Source of the DNA: Gulosibacter molinativorax
GTDB taxonomy: Bacteria > Actinomycetota > Actinomycetes > Actinomycetales > Microbacteriaceae
Assembly: GCF_003010915.2 (NCBI RefSeq)
Contig: NZ_CP028426.1
Location: 930,001 to 994,000, forward strand
Length of the DNA: 64,000 bases
Reading direction: 5' to 3'
A program made the translations under genes and the position numbers. Positions 51,891-62,782 of the stretch are shown here, one piece after another; position 1 is the stretch's first letter; the number at the start of each line of letters is the position of its first letter. The notes under the pieces are model-generated. The model was not told where the DNA came from. It did not search any database and saw nothing but the letters and a program-made list of their open reading frames with translations.

Positions 51891-52837
51891 CGGAGGGCTC
51901 CTTCCGCGGGTGTCGACGCGAGTAGCAGTTCCCGCTTCAAGGCCGCGCGTGCGCGGGTGCGGGAGATGGCTCGGGTGATGATGCTGCGCCGGGGCGAGAA
52001 CAGCAGCGAGACGAGGAAGATCGCGAACAGTGTGAGCACGATCAGCGGGCCGGTCGGCACCTTGCCCAGCACGATCGAAAGGTACGCGCCGACGCCGCTG
52101 CCGACCGCGCCGAACAGGCCGGAGAGCGCGACCATGCCCGGCAGGGTGCGGGTCCATTGCCGGGCGGCGGCCGGCGGGGTGACGACGAACGCGACCATCA
52201 GCACGAGTCCGACGGCCTTCACCCCGATCACGGTGGCGATGACGATCGTGGTGAACATGAGTGTGTCGATCGTGCGCGCCCTGAACCCGAGCACCGTGGA
52301 GTGGTCCGGGTCGAAGGTGCGCAGCGAGAATTCCTTCCAGAACAGGAGCATGAGCGTCAGCGCGAGCGCGCCGACGGTGATGCTCGTCGTGAGGTCGGCG
52401 ATCGTGATCACGGAGGCGTTGCCGAAGAGGTAGTCCTGGATCCCGCCCTTGCCCGGGAAGGCTCCGTTCGCGATGATGCGCATGAGCAGCATGCCGGCGC
52501 CGAAGAAGACCGTGAGCGACACTGCCATCGCGGTGTCGATGCGGATCTTCGAGGCCCTGGTGATGCCGTTGGCGAAGAGCACCGCGAGCGTGCCGACGAT
52601 GACCGCGCCGATGATCAGTGCGATCATGTTGCGGCCGTCCGCGCCCAGCACGACGACCGCCGTCAGGAATGCGAGCAGCGTCCCGGGGAGCGCGGCATGG
52701 GAGATCACGTCGCTGATGAGCGACTGCTTCCGCAGATAGGCGAAGCTCCCGAGGGCGCCGGCGACGAGCCCGATGGTTATGGTGCCGAAGAGCACCATCC
52801 GGTAGGTGTGGTTGCCGAGGAACTCGATGAGGCTCAT
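51887..52837 (-). CDS. metal ABC transporter permease 1 (ABC-3 family)
   Basis: Permease of 316 aa, family ABC-3. The hallmark reads RKQSLISDVISHAALPGTLLAFL, VGLVLMVAFVVTPPAAARQW is the coupling region, and the polar C-terminal tail (about 35 residues) is longer than usual. It overlaps the ATPase by four bases and the next permease by four. With the ATPase, receptor and second permease it makes a complete importer. Manganese is inferred from the MntR next to it. Confidence 0.9.
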   Translation of the reverse strand: MSLIEFLGNHTYRMVLFGTITIGLVAGALGSFAYLRKQSLISDVISHAALPGTLLAFLTAVVVLGADGRNMIALIIGAVIVGTLAVLFANGITRASKIRIDTAMAVSLTVFFGAGMLLMRIIANGAFPGKGGIQDYLFGNASVITIADLTTSITVGALALTLMLLFWKEFSLRTFDPDHSTVLGFRARTIDTLMFTTIVIATVIGVKAVGLVLMVAFVVTPPAAARQWTRTLPGMVALSGLFGAVGSGVGAYLSIVLGKVPTGPLIVLTLFAIFLVSLLFSPRRSIITRAISRTRARAALKRELLLASTPAEGALR

Positions 52838-53640
52838 GACGCGAACTCCAGGAACGCGTCGTCGCCCGCCGTGACTTCGTACGCGGTGCGGATGTTCGCG
52901 CGCGTGAACGATTCATCAGCAGGCCCGGAGGCGACGACGCGGCGGTTGAGCAGGGTGACGTGGTCGCAGTAGTCGCGCACGGTCGCGAGGTCGTGGTGCA
53001 CGATCACGACGGTCTTCCCCTGCTCCCGCAGGGTGTGGAGTACGGAGACGATAGCCTGCTGGCTCTTCGCGTCGATGCCCTGGAACGGCTCGTCCATGAA
53101 GTACAGATCCGGAGCCTGCACCAGCGTACGGGCGAGGAACACACGCTGCCGCTGCCCGCCGGAGAGCTCCCCGATCTGCCGGGATGCGAGATCCGGAATC
53201 CCTGTCTGCTCGAGGGCCGCGATCGCGCGGGCGCGCTCGCGCTTCCCGGGGCGGCGGATCCAGCCGAGCGATCCGTAGGTACCCATCGTCACCACGTCGA
53301 GCACCGTCGTCGGGAAGTCCCAGTCGACGCTGGTCGACTGCGGCATGTAGCCGACCCTCTTCCGCGTGCGTGCGAGGGGCTGACCGAAGAACTCGGAAGT
53401 GCCGGTGAGGGGCTTCACGAGGCCGAGCATGGCCTTGATCAGGGTCGATTTCCCGGCCCCGTTCGGGCCGACGATCCCCATCACCACGCCCTGGGGCACG
53501 GCGAAGTCGACGCTGCGCAGCACGGGTTCCGCCCGGTAGGCGACGGAAAGGCCGCGGGTGCTGCAGGCGAGGGCGGCCTCCGGGGAGGCAGGGGCTCCGG
53601 TGGGAGCCCCTGCCTCGTGAACGGTGTCGGTCACGGTCAC
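52834..53640 (-). CDS. metal ABC transporter ATP-binding protein
   Basis: ATPase of 268 aa. Walker A is GPNGAGKSTLIKAM, signature LSGGQRQRVFLARTL, Walker B LYFMDEPFQGID and switch VIVHHDLATV, all of the ABC-3-associated MntB/ZnuC type. It overlaps the receptor upstream and the first permease downstream by four bases each, a compact translationally coupled operon. Confidence 0.93.
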   Translation of the reverse strand: MTVTDTVHEAGAPTGAPASPEAALACSTRGLSVAYRAEPVLRSVDFAVPQGVVMGIVGPNGAGKSTLIKAMLGLVKPLTGTSEFFGQPLARTRKRVGYMPQSTSVDWDFPTTVLDVVTMGTYGSLGWIRRPGKRERARAIAALEQTGIPDLASRQIGELSGGQRQRVFLARTLVQAPDLYFMDEPFQGIDAKSQQAIVSVLHTLREQGKTVVIVHHDLATVRDYCDHVTLLNRRVVASGPADESFTRANIRTAYEVTAGDDAFLEFAS

Positions 53641-54596
53641 TGCCCCGCGGTTCCGAGGGCCTCGGCCACGGCTTGCGCGTTGTGCGAGAACGCGCCGATG
53701 TAGGTGTTCACCGGGTCCTCCGCGCCGAGCGAGTCAGCGAAGAGCTCCTCGCCAGAGACCTCGACCTGCCAGCCGCGCGACTGGACCGCTTCCTTCAGGC
53801 TGGTGATGGCCTGCGGATTGGCCTGGTTGTCCTGGAAGATCACGGGAACCTCGTTGTCTGCGATGAGCTGCGCCAGCTCCGACAACTCACCCGCGCTGAG
53901 CTTCGCCTCAGTGGAGACGAAGTCCGTGGCGTGCACCTCCAGGTCAAAGGTCTGCCCGAAATAGTTGAACGCGTCATGCCCCGTGATCAGGATCCGCGGC
54001 TCGATCTTGCCGTCGCCGAGGAGCTCGTGCGCCTCGGCGACCACCGCATCGATCTCCTCGACGTACGCGTCGGCGTTCGCCGTGTACTCGGCCGCCCCCT
54101 CCGGGTCGATCTCGCCGAGCTTGTCGGCGACGTAGCCGACCACGAGCGACCAGGCTTCGGGGCTGTTCCAGACGTGCGGGTCATGCAGCGGGTTGCCCTG
54201 ATCGTCGGTCTCGGGCCAGTCCAGCAGCAGCTCTGCGGGGAGCTGGTCTCCGACGGCGAGCTGCGTGTCTCCCAGGCTCTCGAGCTGGTCGATCATCTGC
54301 GCTTCGAGGTGCAGGCCGTTCCAGAACACGACGTCGGCGTTCTGGATCGTCTCGATGTCCTTCGTCGAGGGCTGGTAGGTGTGCGGGTCGCCGCCCGGGC
54401 CAACCATCGTGGTGACCTCGGCCTCGGGGGCGATGTTCGCGACGGCGTCGGCGAGATAACCGGTGGTCGCGTAGACCTGGAGCGGGTCGCCGTCACTGCC
54501 GGGCTCGGGGGTGCCGGTGCTCGCGCAGGCGGTGAGGCCGAGTGCGGCGATCGCTGTGATCGTGACTCCGGTGAGGAACTTCCTGGTGATCTTCAA
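53637..54596 (-). CDS. metal ABC transporter receptor (TroA/ZnuA superfamily lipoprotein)
   Basis: Metal-binding lipoprotein of about 319 aa. I start it at the TTG at 54596 (GGAAGG nine bases upstream); an ATG at 54665 would lengthen the signal peptide oddly. The signal peptide ends in ALGLTAC. The metal motifs are GGDPHTYQPSTKDIE and DPHVWNSPEA (histidines), ILITGHDAFNYFG, VIFQDNQANP and LFADSLGAEDPVNTYI (aspartates). Where manganese receptors have Glu (FVE), it has Asp (FQD). It lies 56 bases behind pckG. Binding of Mn rather than Zn follows only from the context. Confidence 0.88.
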   Translation of the reverse strand: MKITRKFLTGVTITAIAALGLTACASTGTPEPGSDGDPLQVYATTGYLADAVANIAPEAEVTTMVGPGGDPHTYQPSTKDIETIQNADVVFWNGLHLEAQMIDQLESLGDTQLAVGDQLPAELLLDWPETDDQGNPLHDPHVWNSPEAWSLVVGYVADKLGEIDPEGAAEYTANADAYVEEIDAVVAEAHELLGDGKIEPRILITGHDAFNYFGQTFDLEVHATDFVSTEAKLSAGELSELAQLIADNEVPVIFQDNQANPQAITSLKEAVQSRGWQVEVSGEELFADSLGAEDPVNTYIGAFSHNAQAVAEALGTAGQ

Positions 54597-54651
54597 GAGA
54601 TGCAGCCTTCCTGTATCAGTGGGTGTTGAGATGGGTCGATCCAGTACCGGA

Positions 54652-56514
54652 TCAGGGATGCTCATCGTCGGCCGAGGTCGCCTGTGCGGTGAGGGCGGCG
54701 CTGAGGGATTGGTGGGCGTCCCAGATCTCGCGCGGCACATCGGGCAGGCCCTGGAGGTGCTCCTGCCGATGCTGTGCTTCCTCGATCCAGCGCTTCGTTT
54801 CGATTCGTAGCAGCCTGTCGAGATCCTCTGCCGTGATGTCGAGGCCGGCGAGGTCGAGTTCCTCTGCCGTGGGGATGACCCCGACTGGTGTGGGCTGTCC
54901 GTGGGCGTCGCCTGCGCGGTAGCGCATGAGCCAGTTCAGGGCGCGGAGGTTCTCACGGTAACCGGGCCAGAGGTAGTGGCCGTCTTCGGGGTCGCGTTGG
55001 AACCAGTTGACGTGCGCGAACACCGGAAGCTCCGCAAGCTGTCCGAGCAGGGTCAGCCAGTGCTGGGCGTAGCGGCCCTCGGAGTAGGAGAAGAAGGGGC
55101 GCATCGACATCGGGTCGTAGCGGAGTTGCCCGTCGACGCCCTCCGCCGCGAAGGTCGCCTCCGCCCCCAGGGTGAGCCCGTCGTAGACCCCGGCGGCGAG
55201 GTCGTCGATGGCTCGGATGAGGGGTTCGCGGTCGCGGGTGCGTCCGCCGAAGATGATCGCGTCGATCACCACTCCGGCAGGGTCTGCGGCGTCGGCGGCG
55301 AGATTCGGGATCCGCTCGAGGGGGATCGTGAAGCGACTGTTCGGGTGCGCCCACGGAGCGCCCTGCTGGTCGGGCCCGCGGTCGGCGATCGGGGTGCCGG
55401 TCCAGTCGAGCCAGCCGTCGAGTGCCGCGGGAGGCTCGGGGGTGAGTCCCTCCCACCAGACCTCGCCGGTGAGGTGGTTGTAGGCGGTGTTCGTGAAGAT
55501 CGTGCCGGAGCCTTCCGCGATCGCGGCCATCGCGGTCGGGTTCGTGCCCTCGTTCGTGTCTTTCGCGACCCCGAACGCACCGTTCTCAGGGTTGATGGCG
55601 CGCAGACGCCCCGCATCGTCGACCCACATCCAGGCGATGTCGTCGCCGTAAAAGTCGACTCGGTACCGCTCGCCGAGCGCGTCCGGTGGAAGGGTCATAG
55701 CGAGGTTGGTCTTGCCAGAAGCGCTCGGGAAGCCGCCGCAGACGTGATAGCTGTCGCCGGTTTCGAGGTCGCGGATGCCGAGGAGCAAGAACTGTTCCGC
55801 GAGGAATCTCCCGGAGGTGTAGCCGTCGTAGGAGGCTTGGCGCAGGCCGTGGGCGATCTTCCCGAGCAGTGCGTTGCCGCCGTAGGCGGAGCCGTAGTGG
55901 AGGATCGTGCGCTCGTCGGCGATGGTCGCGAACAGGCGAGCATCCTCGGGCGTGCCATGTCTGAGCGAGTCGGGATCTCCGGTGACCTGCACGCCGCGCA
56001 CGAAGAAGTCCGGGTCGGTGAGCCCGTCGAAGTGCTCGAGGCCGACGCGGGCCATGCGGATCATCTGCAGCACGACCGTGCGGTCATCGGTGAGTTCCAC
56101 ACCGGCCGCGTAGGCCGCGAGCGGAGTGCCTGTCGGAGCCATCAGGTACGGGACGACATACATCGTCTTCCCGCGAGACGCGCCACGCATCCGCTCGGTG
56201 ATGACCGGCTTCACCTCGCTTGCGGACTGCCAGTTGTTGTAACGGCCACGATCGGCGGGATCAGAGGTTGCGACGACCGTGCGTTCCTCGGAACGGGCCG
56301 TGTCCTTCGGGTGGGATCTGGCGTAGTAGCGGCCCTCGCCTGCGGGCAGCAGTTCGCCTGCGGTGAGGGCTTCGCCGAGGAGCCGAGCGTCATCGGTCGC
56401 GGAGACGAGTTCGATCCGGTCGGGTTCGGTGACCCCGCCCCACTCCTCCACGAACGTCCGGATGCTCTCGTTCCGAATCTCGGCAGGAATCTGGATCCTG
56501 GTCGGATCGCTCAT
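54652..56514 (-). CDS. pckG: phosphoenolpyruvate carboxykinase (GTP)
   Basis: Gluconeogenic PEP carboxykinase, GTP-dependent, 620 aa: oxaloacetate plus GTP gives PEP, CO2 and GDP, using Mn. It contains the kinase-1 motif GGFPSASGKTNLAM, the Mn ligand region FYGDDIAWMWVDDAGRLRAINPENGAFGVAKDT (split here by family knowledge into metal and nucleotide segments) and NTAYNHLTGEVWWEGLT. The P-loop cysteine that is nearly always present in GTP enzymes is Ser266. It is the gene upstream of the metal transporter and diverges from nrdIEF. A role for manganese in this enzyme links it with the transporter. Confidence 0.95.
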   Translation of the reverse strand: MSDPTRIQIPAEIRNESIRTFVEEWGGVTEPDRIELVSATDDARLLGEALTAGELLPAGEGRYYARSHPKDTARSEERTVVATSDPADRGRYNNWQSASEVKPVITERMRGASRGKTMYVVPYLMAPTGTPLAAYAAGVELTDDRTVVLQMIRMARVGLEHFDGLTDPDFFVRGVQVTGDPDSLRHGTPEDARLFATIADERTILHYGSAYGGNALLGKIAHGLRQASYDGYTSGRFLAEQFLLLGIRDLETGDSYHVCGGFPSASGKTNLAMTLPPDALGERYRVDFYGDDIAWMWVDDAGRLRAINPENGAFGVAKDTNEGTNPTAMAAIAEGSGTIFTNTAYNHLTGEVWWEGLTPEPPAALDGWLDWTGTPIADRGPDQQGAPWAHPNSRFTIPLERIPNLAADAADPAGVVIDAIIFGGRTRDREPLIRAIDDLAAGVYDGLTLGAEATFAAEGVDGQLRYDPMSMRPFFSYSEGRYAQHWLTLLGQLAELPVFAHVNWFQRDPEDGHYLWPGYRENLRALNWLMRYRAGDAHGQPTPVGVIPTAEELDLAGLDITAEDLDRLLRIETKRWIEEAQHRQEHLQGLPDVPREIWDAHQSLSAALTAQATSADDEHP

Positions 56515-56676
56515 TGCACAACCTCATTCATTCTCGATGGGCCGGTCTCGGCCCACATGGACTGGTGACGTGCCCTGCCCGCACCCCACCATGATCTGTA
56601 GGTCTAACTCTAATGTTCGGTATGTCGTAGTCGCAAACATGGGCGTGTCGTAGTCGATCAACCGCATTTCGTGCTA

Positions 56677-56692
56677 ACACTAGATGTAGTGC
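56677..56692. promoter_or_regulatory. NrdR box 1
   Basis: ACACTAGATGTAGTGC matches the NrdR consensus (acaCwAtATaTwGtgt). It lies 75 bases before nrdI and 32 bases (center to center) from box 2, about three helical turns, the usual pair spacing. Confidence 0.8.
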
Positions 56693-56708
56693 TCCGCACA
56701 ACAATCAC

Positions 56709-56724
56709 GCACTACATATTGTGC
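56709..56724. promoter_or_regulatory. NrdR box 2
   Basis: GCACTACATATTGTGC matches the NrdR consensus and pairs with box 1. NrdR represses ribonucleotide reductase genes when dATP is high, so nrdIEF should follow the normal nucleotide control. Confidence 0.8.
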
Positions 56725-56751
56725 TCAAGTTTCAGAAGGGGGCGATACGCG

Positions 56752-57255
56752 GTGAACGTGAACCACCTAGCAGCAGGCCGCAGCATCCGGGAAGTGCGGG
56801 TGCTCGCGGGGCGGGAGTCGCCGGATCTGGTGTTCTTCTCGAGCGTGTCCGAGAACACCAGGCGCTTCGTCGAGCGTCTCGATCGAGGAGCGGCGCGGAT
56901 CCCGTTACGACCCCGCGTGGAGGGCATGATCCGCGTGACCCGTCCGTTCGTGCTCGTCCTGCCCACTTACGGCGGGGGCGAACAGGCCGGGGCCGTACCG
57001 AAGCAAGTAATCCAGTTCCTGAACGACGCCGCGAACCGGGCACTCATCCGCGGGGTCATCACGGCCGGCAACACGAACTTCGGCGAGCACTACTGCATCG
57101 CCGGCGCCATCATCTCAGCCAAGTGCCGGGTGCCGGAGCTGTACCGCTTCGAGCTCCTGGGCACTGACCGCGACGTCGCCCGCGTGAACGAGGGGCTGCC
57201 CGAGTTCTGGGCGCAACAGACTATTTCACCACTGAACGAGAAGGACATCGCATGA
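56752..57255 (+). CDS. nrdI: NrdI flavodoxin-like activator
   Basis: Small FMN protein of about 167 aa that activates class Ib/Ie NrdF. The phosphate loop is [30 protein letters not shown] and [15 protein letters not shown] form the flavin loops. I start it at the GTG at 56752, following AGAAGGGGG. It overlaps nrdE by four bases (ATGA). In class Ie systems NrdI with O2 oxidises a tyrosine in NrdF to a DOPA radical. No NrdH is present next to it, although nrdH usually precedes nrdI. Confidence 0.93.
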   Translation: MNVNHLAAGRSIREVRVLAGRESPDLVFFSSVSENTRRFVERLDRGAARIPLRPRVEGMIRVTRPFVLVLPTYGGGEQAGAVPKQVIQFLNDAANRALIRGVITAGNTNFGEHYCIAGAIISAKCRVPELYRFELLGTDRDVARVNEGLPEFWAQQTISPLNEKDIA

Positions 57256-59429
57256 CCATCACCGCACCACCCACCACCGACACCACCCCGGCTCCCCCGA
57301 AGCGTGCCGGGATCGGCGAGCGCAAGGACTACCATGCCCTGAATGCGCAGCTGAACCTATTCGCCGCAGACGGGGCGATCCAGTTCGACAAGGATCGTGA
57401 GGCCGCAGACGCTTACCTCGCGCAGCAAGTCGCCCCGAACAGCATGCGGTTCGGCTCCGTGTGGGAACGGCTAGAGTGGCTGATAAAGCACGACTACTAC
57501 GAAGAGGCGTACCTGCGTGCCTATGACGCGGATTTCGTGGAGCTGCTGCACGAGCGGGCTTCGGGCTTCGGGCACCGTTTCCAGACGTTCCTCGGCGCGT
57601 TCAAGTTCTTCACTTCCTACGCGCTCAAGACCTTCGACGGCGGCAGCTACCTGGAGGGCTTCGAGGAGCGCGTCGTCGCGACGGCGCTCTTCCTCGGCCA
57701 GGGTGACGCCGATCTCGCGGCGCGGCTCGTCGAGGAGATGCTGTCGGGTCGTTTCCAGCCGGCGACCCCGACGTTCCTGAACGCGGGCAAGGCACAGCGC
57801 GGCGAACTCGTCTCCTGCTTCCTGCTGCGCCTCGAAGACAACCTCGAATCCATCGGCCGCAGCGTGAACTCCGCGCTGCAGCTCTCCAAGCGCGGAGGCG
57901 GGGTTGCCCTGCTCCTCACCAATCTGCGGGAGACAGGAGCCCCGATCAAGCAGATCGAGAACCAAGCCTCCGGCGTGGTACCCGTCATGAAGATCCTCGA
58001 AGACAGCTTCAGCTATGCGAACCAGCTCGGCGCCCGGCAGGGCGCGGGAGCCGCATATCTGCATGCGCACCACCCGGACATCATGCGGTTCCTCGACACG
58101 AAGCGTGAGAACGCCGACGAGAAGATCCGCATCAAGACCCTCTCGCTCGGCGTCGTGATCCCGGATATCACCTTCGAGCTGGCGAAACAGAACCGCGAGA
58201 TGCACCTCTTCAGCCCCTACGACGTACTCCGCGAGACCGGGATCCCGCTGTCGGATCAGTCGGTGAGCGACCGGTACGAGGAGTTCGTCGCGAACCCGCG
58301 CATCCGCAAGACCACGATCAGCGCCCGCGACTTCTTCAAGACCCTCGCCGAGCTGCAGTTCGAATCCGGCTACCCGTATGTGCTGTTCGAAGACACCGTG
58401 AACCGCGCAAACCCGCTCCAGGGGTGGGTGAACATGTCGAACCTCTGCAGCGAGATCCTCCAGGTCAATACCCCCTCCACCTACGATTCGGCAATCGGCT
58501 ACGCGGAGGTCGGACGGGATATCTCCTGCAATCTCGGCTCGCTGAACGTCGCACAGGCCATGGCGTCTCCCGATTTCGGGGCGACGGTGGAGACTGCGGT
58601 GCGGGCGCTCACGAGCGTGTCGGATCAGACCGATGTCGACGCGGTGCCCTCTGTTGCGGCGGGGAACGCGGCGTCGCATGCGATCGGGCTCGGGCAGATG
58701 AACCTGCACGGCTACCTCGCCTCCCAGCGCATCTACTACGGCAGCGAGGAGGGCATCGACTTCACGGACGCCTACTTCCGTGCTGTCGCCTACCATGCGC
58801 TGCGCGCCTCGAACCGGCTCGCGATCGAACATGGTGAGGCCTTCGCGGGGTTCGAGCAGAGCGACTACGCCGACGGCGGCTACTTCGACCGCTACGTCGC
58901 CGAGGAATGGCGGCCCGGCACCGAGCGCGTACGAGACCTCTTCACAACCGCCGGGATCACGCTGCCGAGCGTCGCCGACTGGGAGCAGTTGCGCGATTCG
59001 ATCCGGGAGCACGGCACCTACAACGCCTACCTTCAGGCGGTGCCGCCAACGGGATCGATCAGCTACGTCAACCATTCGACGGCGTCGATCCACCCGATTG
59101 CGGCGAAGATCGAGATCCGCAAAGAGGGCAAGCTCGGCCGCGTCTACTACCCGGCCCCGCACATGACCGACGACAATCTCGAGTTCTACGAGGATGCCTA
59201 CGAGATCGGCCCCGAGAAGATCATCGACACCTACGCCGCAGCCACCCAGCACGTCGATCAGGGGCTATCGCTGACGCTGTTCTTCAAAGACACGGCCACG
59301 ACACGCGATATCAACCGGGCACAGATCTACGCCTGGCGGAAAGGCATCAAGACGCTCTACTACATCCGCCTGCGCCAGCTCGCCCTCGAAGGCACCGAAA
59401 TCGAGGGCTGCGTCTCCTGCGCCCTCTGA
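57252..59429 (+). CDS. nrdE: ribonucleotide reductase large subunit, class Ib/Ie type
   Basis: Catalytic subunit of 725 aa that reduces ribonucleoside diphosphates. Motifs are [14 protein letters not shown] and [11 protein letters not shown] (the thiyl cysteine), [11 protein letters not shown] (a second active-site cysteine), [18 protein letters not shown] and the C-terminal redox pair GCVSCAL. The N-terminal activity-control cone of class Ia is absent, as expected for NrdE. It overlaps nrdI by four bases and precedes nrdF by 33 bases. All cysteines are intact, so the subunit should be active. Confidence 0.95.
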   Translation: MTITAPPTTDTTPAPPKRAGIGERKDYHALNAQLNLFAADGAIQFDKDREAADAYLAQQVAPNSMRFGSVWERLEWLIKHDYYEEAYLRAYDADFVELLHERASGFGHRFQTFLGAFKFFTSYALKTFDGGSYLEGFEERVVATALFLGQGDADLAARLVEEMLSGRFQPATPTFLNAGKAQRGELVSCFLLRLEDNLESIGRSVNSALQLSKRGGGVALLLTNLRETGAPIKQIENQASGVVPVMKILEDSFSYANQLGARQGAGAAYLHAHHPDIMRFLDTKRENADEKIRIKTLSLGVVIPDITFELAKQNREMHLFSPYDVLRETGIPLSDQSVSDRYEEFVANPRIRKTTISARDFFKTLAELQFESGYPYVLFEDTVNRANPLQGWVNMSNLCSEILQVNTPSTYDSAIGYAEVGRDISCNLGSLNVAQAMASPDFGATVETAVRALTSVSDQTDVDAVPSVAAGNAASHAIGLGQMNLHGYLASQRIYYGSEEGIDFTDAYFRAVAYHALRASNRLAIEHGEAFAGFEQSDYADGGYFDRYVAEEWRPGTERVRDLFTTAGITLPSVADWEQLRDSIREHGTYNAYLQAVPPTGSISYVNHSTASIHPIAAKIEIRKEGKLGRVYYPAPHMTDDNLEFYEDAYEIGPEKIIDTYAAATQHVDQGLSLTLFFKDTATTRDINRAQIYAWRKGIKTLYYIRLRQLALEGTEIEGCVSCAL

Positions 59430-60777
<1,348 letters not shown>

Positions 60778-60825
60778 ACCGCCGACAGGCGTTGCCAGCT
60801 GAACCATCGAAAGAGAGCACCACCC

Positions 60826-61404
60826 ATGACCCAGCACATCAGCGTGATCGTCGGGAGCCTGCGCCGCGGCTCCTTCGCCCGCAAGATCGCACAGAACGTC
60901 CTCCCGATGTTCCCCGAAGCGCACGAGGCCCGGATCGTGGAGATCCGCGACCTCCCCCTCTACGACTTTGACTACGATGACCCCGATGTCACCGACAAGC
61001 CGGTACCGGCCGAGTACACGGCGTTCCGGGAGACGATCACAGCCTCTGCCGGGGTGCTCTTCGTCACGCCCGAGAACAACCGCACCATCCCGGCATGCCT
61101 GAAGAACGCCATCGACATCGGCTCCAAGCCCAACAGCGAGGTCGCCTGGAAAGGGCTACCGGTCGGGATCATCAGCCACTCCGTCGGACGCATGGGCGGC
61201 TACTCCTCCCAGAAGAACCTCCGCCTCGCACTGTCCTACTTCGACATGCCCACCGTCGGACAGCCGGAAGTCTTCCTCTCACAATCACCGGATCTCTTCG
61301 ACGGCGGGGAAGAGATTGTTCGCGGATCCACGATGACATACCTGCAGGACTACATAGACCGGCTTTCCAATGTGGTCAAGGAACACGGCCAAAGCTCAAG
61401 ATGA
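60826..61404 (+). CDS. NADPH-dependent FMN reductase family protein
   Basis: Flavodoxin-fold reductase of 192 aa. VIVGSLRRGSFARKIAQNV is the FMN phosphate loop, VLFVTPENNRTIPACLKNAID is the family's P-E-N/Y motif and SHSVGRMGGYSS contacts the flavin ring. A GAAAGAG lies before the ATG. It is 48 bases after the small protein of the nrd operon. It could provide reduced flavin, and one candidate acceptor is NrdI, which needs an electron donor; this is not shown. Confidence 0.87.
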   Translation: MTQHISVIVGSLRRGSFARKIAQNVLPMFPEAHEARIVEIRDLPLYDFDYDDPDVTDKPVPAEYTAFRETITASAGVLFVTPENNRTIPACLKNAIDIGSKPNSEVAWKGLPVGIISHSVGRMGGYSSQKNLRLALSYFDMPTVGQPEVFLSQSPDLFDGGEEIVRGSTMTYLQDYIDRLSNVVKEHGQSSR

Positions 61405-61432
61405 TATCCCCGCGCCGAGCTGCTGCAGCAGA

Positions 61433-61831
61433 TCAATCCCGAAGGGCGGTCTGCTCGGAGGGTTTCCAACGGCGAGCCACGATAAAGGATCTGACACCGA
61501 GCACCATGTAAACCAGCAACAAGACGAACGTGAGGGTACTCACAATCACGGCCAGGGGGCGCTCGGCAATTCCCGCGAACAATTGCCCAAGTTGGAGCAC
61601 ATTCATAAAGGTGCCCGCGACACCGACCAGCGCGACGACGAGTGCGGCATGAACACCGATACGCACTCTTCGCAACGCGATCAGACCGCATAGCAGCAAG
61701 ATCGCACCAAGAATCGAGGGAATCAGCGCTGTCCAACTAGCAAGCCCGGAAACGAGAAAGGCGAGCACCCCTGCCACGATTAGCACCGCCCCGAGAACAA
61801 TTGTGATCCTGGGCATCGTCGAGTTCTCCAT
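61433..61831 (-). CDS. four-segment membrane protein, function unknown
   Basis: Small membrane protein of 132 aa. Four hydrophobic segments are clear: ITIVLGAVLIVAGVLAFLVS, TALIPSILGAILLLCGLIAL, GVHAALVVALVGVAGTFMNV and AVIVSTLTFVLLLVYMVLGV, with a basic C-terminus. ATG 61831 has GAGAGGAAA upstream. I recognise no family. It converges with the FMN reductase and lies after the SDR gene, which starts upstream on the same strand. Confidence 0.75.
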   Translation of the reverse strand: MENSTMPRITIVLGAVLIVAGVLAFLVSGLASWTALIPSILGAILLLCGLIALRRVRIGVHAALVVALVGVAGTFMNVLQLGQLFAGIAERPLAVIVSTLTFVLLLVYMVLGVRSFIVARRWKPSEQTALRD

Positions 61832-61898
61832 GGATTTTCCTCTCAGAAAATGTTCGCTACCGGTTCGGGGCGGATGCGCTACTCCCTGATCTTCTCGG

Positions 61899-62642
61899 TC
61901 ACATCGCGGTTCCGCCGTTGACACCAAGCACCTGCCCAGTAACGAACCCAGATTCCTCTGAACATAGGTACTTGCAGGCCGCTGCGATCTCATCCACTGT
62001 GCCAAGGCGTCCCACCGGGATAAACGCGCGCAGTGCGTCCTCGCCGATCACATCACCACGGGCCTGCGCCGCTCGAGACATAGGAGTATCGATCGCGCCA
62101 GGAGCAATAGAGTTGGCGGTGATCCCTGACTTACCGTAGTCCCAGGCAATCCCCTTGGTCAGTGCTATTACGCCACACTTGGACGCAGCGTAATGTGCCT
62201 GCTGCGGTGCCCCGTGCTGACCTGCCTGGGAGGAGATCGTTACGACCCTCCCCCACCCCTGCTCGACCATGTCGGGCATCGCGGACTGGATAACGTTGAA
62301 AGTCCCCGTCAGGTTGACAGCCAAGGTCTTCTCCCATAGCGCCTGTGAGATGTCTTGGAAGTGATCATGCGGAGCGATTCCTGCGCTCGTGACCACGATT
62401 CCGACTCCCCCAAGTTCGGCTCGGGCCGTTGCCAAAGCGGCATCAACAGCCCCACGGTCTGACACGTCAACTCCTATTCCAACCGCTTGCGCTCCGATAC
62501 GCCGTATTGCTTTCGCCGTCGCGTCAACCGCTTCTGCGTTGAGGTCAAGGGCTATGATCCTGTGTCCGGCATCCGCGAGTGAGTGTGCGATAGCCAATCC
62601 CATCCCTGATCCGGCACCCGTAACAACTGCAACTCGATTCAC
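61899..62642 (-). CDS. short-chain dehydrogenase/reductase
   Basis: SDR of 247 aa starting at a GTG (62642) after GAAAGGA. The cofactor motif is VVTGAGSGMGLAIAHSLA with DLNAEA after it, suggesting NAD(H). The serine (TISSQAG) and Tyr-x-x-x-Lys (YAASK) are intact, and SEESGFVTGQVLGVNGG is the usual end. It resembles the 3-oxoacyl-ACP or alcohol dehydrogenase branch. A perfect MarR-type site (62767-62782) lies 125 bases upstream. Confidence 0.9.
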   Translation of the reverse strand: MNRVAVVTGAGSGMGLAIAHSLADAGHRIIALDLNAEAVDATAKAIRRIGAQAVGIGVDVSDRGAVDAALATARAELGGVGIVVTSAGIAPHDHFQDISQALWEKTLAVNLTGTFNVIQSAMPDMVEQGWGRVVTISSQAGQHGAPQQAHYAASKCGVIALTKGIAWDYGKSGITANSIAPGAIDTPMSRAAQARGDVIGEDALRAFIPVGRLGTVDEIAAACKYLCSEESGFVTGQVLGVNGGTAM

Positions 62643-62766
62643 TACTCTGTCCTTTCGAAAACCTGGCTTACTCAGGAACCGATGCCTAACCCGCTGCACC
62701 ACGCAGCCGAAAGCCCGATACATCCTGAGTCCTCGTTTAATGCTGTACCGCTTCACATCCCAGGTT

Positions 62767-62782
62767 ACTTCATTCATGAAGT
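62767..62782. promoter_or_regulatory. MarR-type operator candidate G (perfect)
   Basis: ACTTCA-TTCA-TGAAGT is a perfect palindrome upstream of the SDR at 61899-62642 and 13 kb from the marR gene. The rest of the gap 62643-63005 shows no other feature. Confidence 0.6.

Noticed and set aside
51006..52916. A single 636-codon minus frame across both metal permeases
   Set aside because: Its first part is an out-of-frame reading of permease 1; the two permeases are separate genes joined by an ATGA overlap.
54901..56568. Long open frame on the plus strand opposite pckG (about 555 codons)
   Set aside because: It has no family features and no ribosome site, and its amino-acid make-up is that of an antisense shadow of a high-GC gene.
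56598..56613. DtxR-box-like sequence (TAGGTCTAACTCTAA) between pckG and nrdI
   Set aside because: The match to the DtxR palindrome is partial and unpaired; it could be chance.
57471..59252. Long open frame on the minus strand opposite nrdE (about 593 codons)
   Set aside because: Same reason: nrdE motifs are complete on the plus strand, and the antisense frame shows none.
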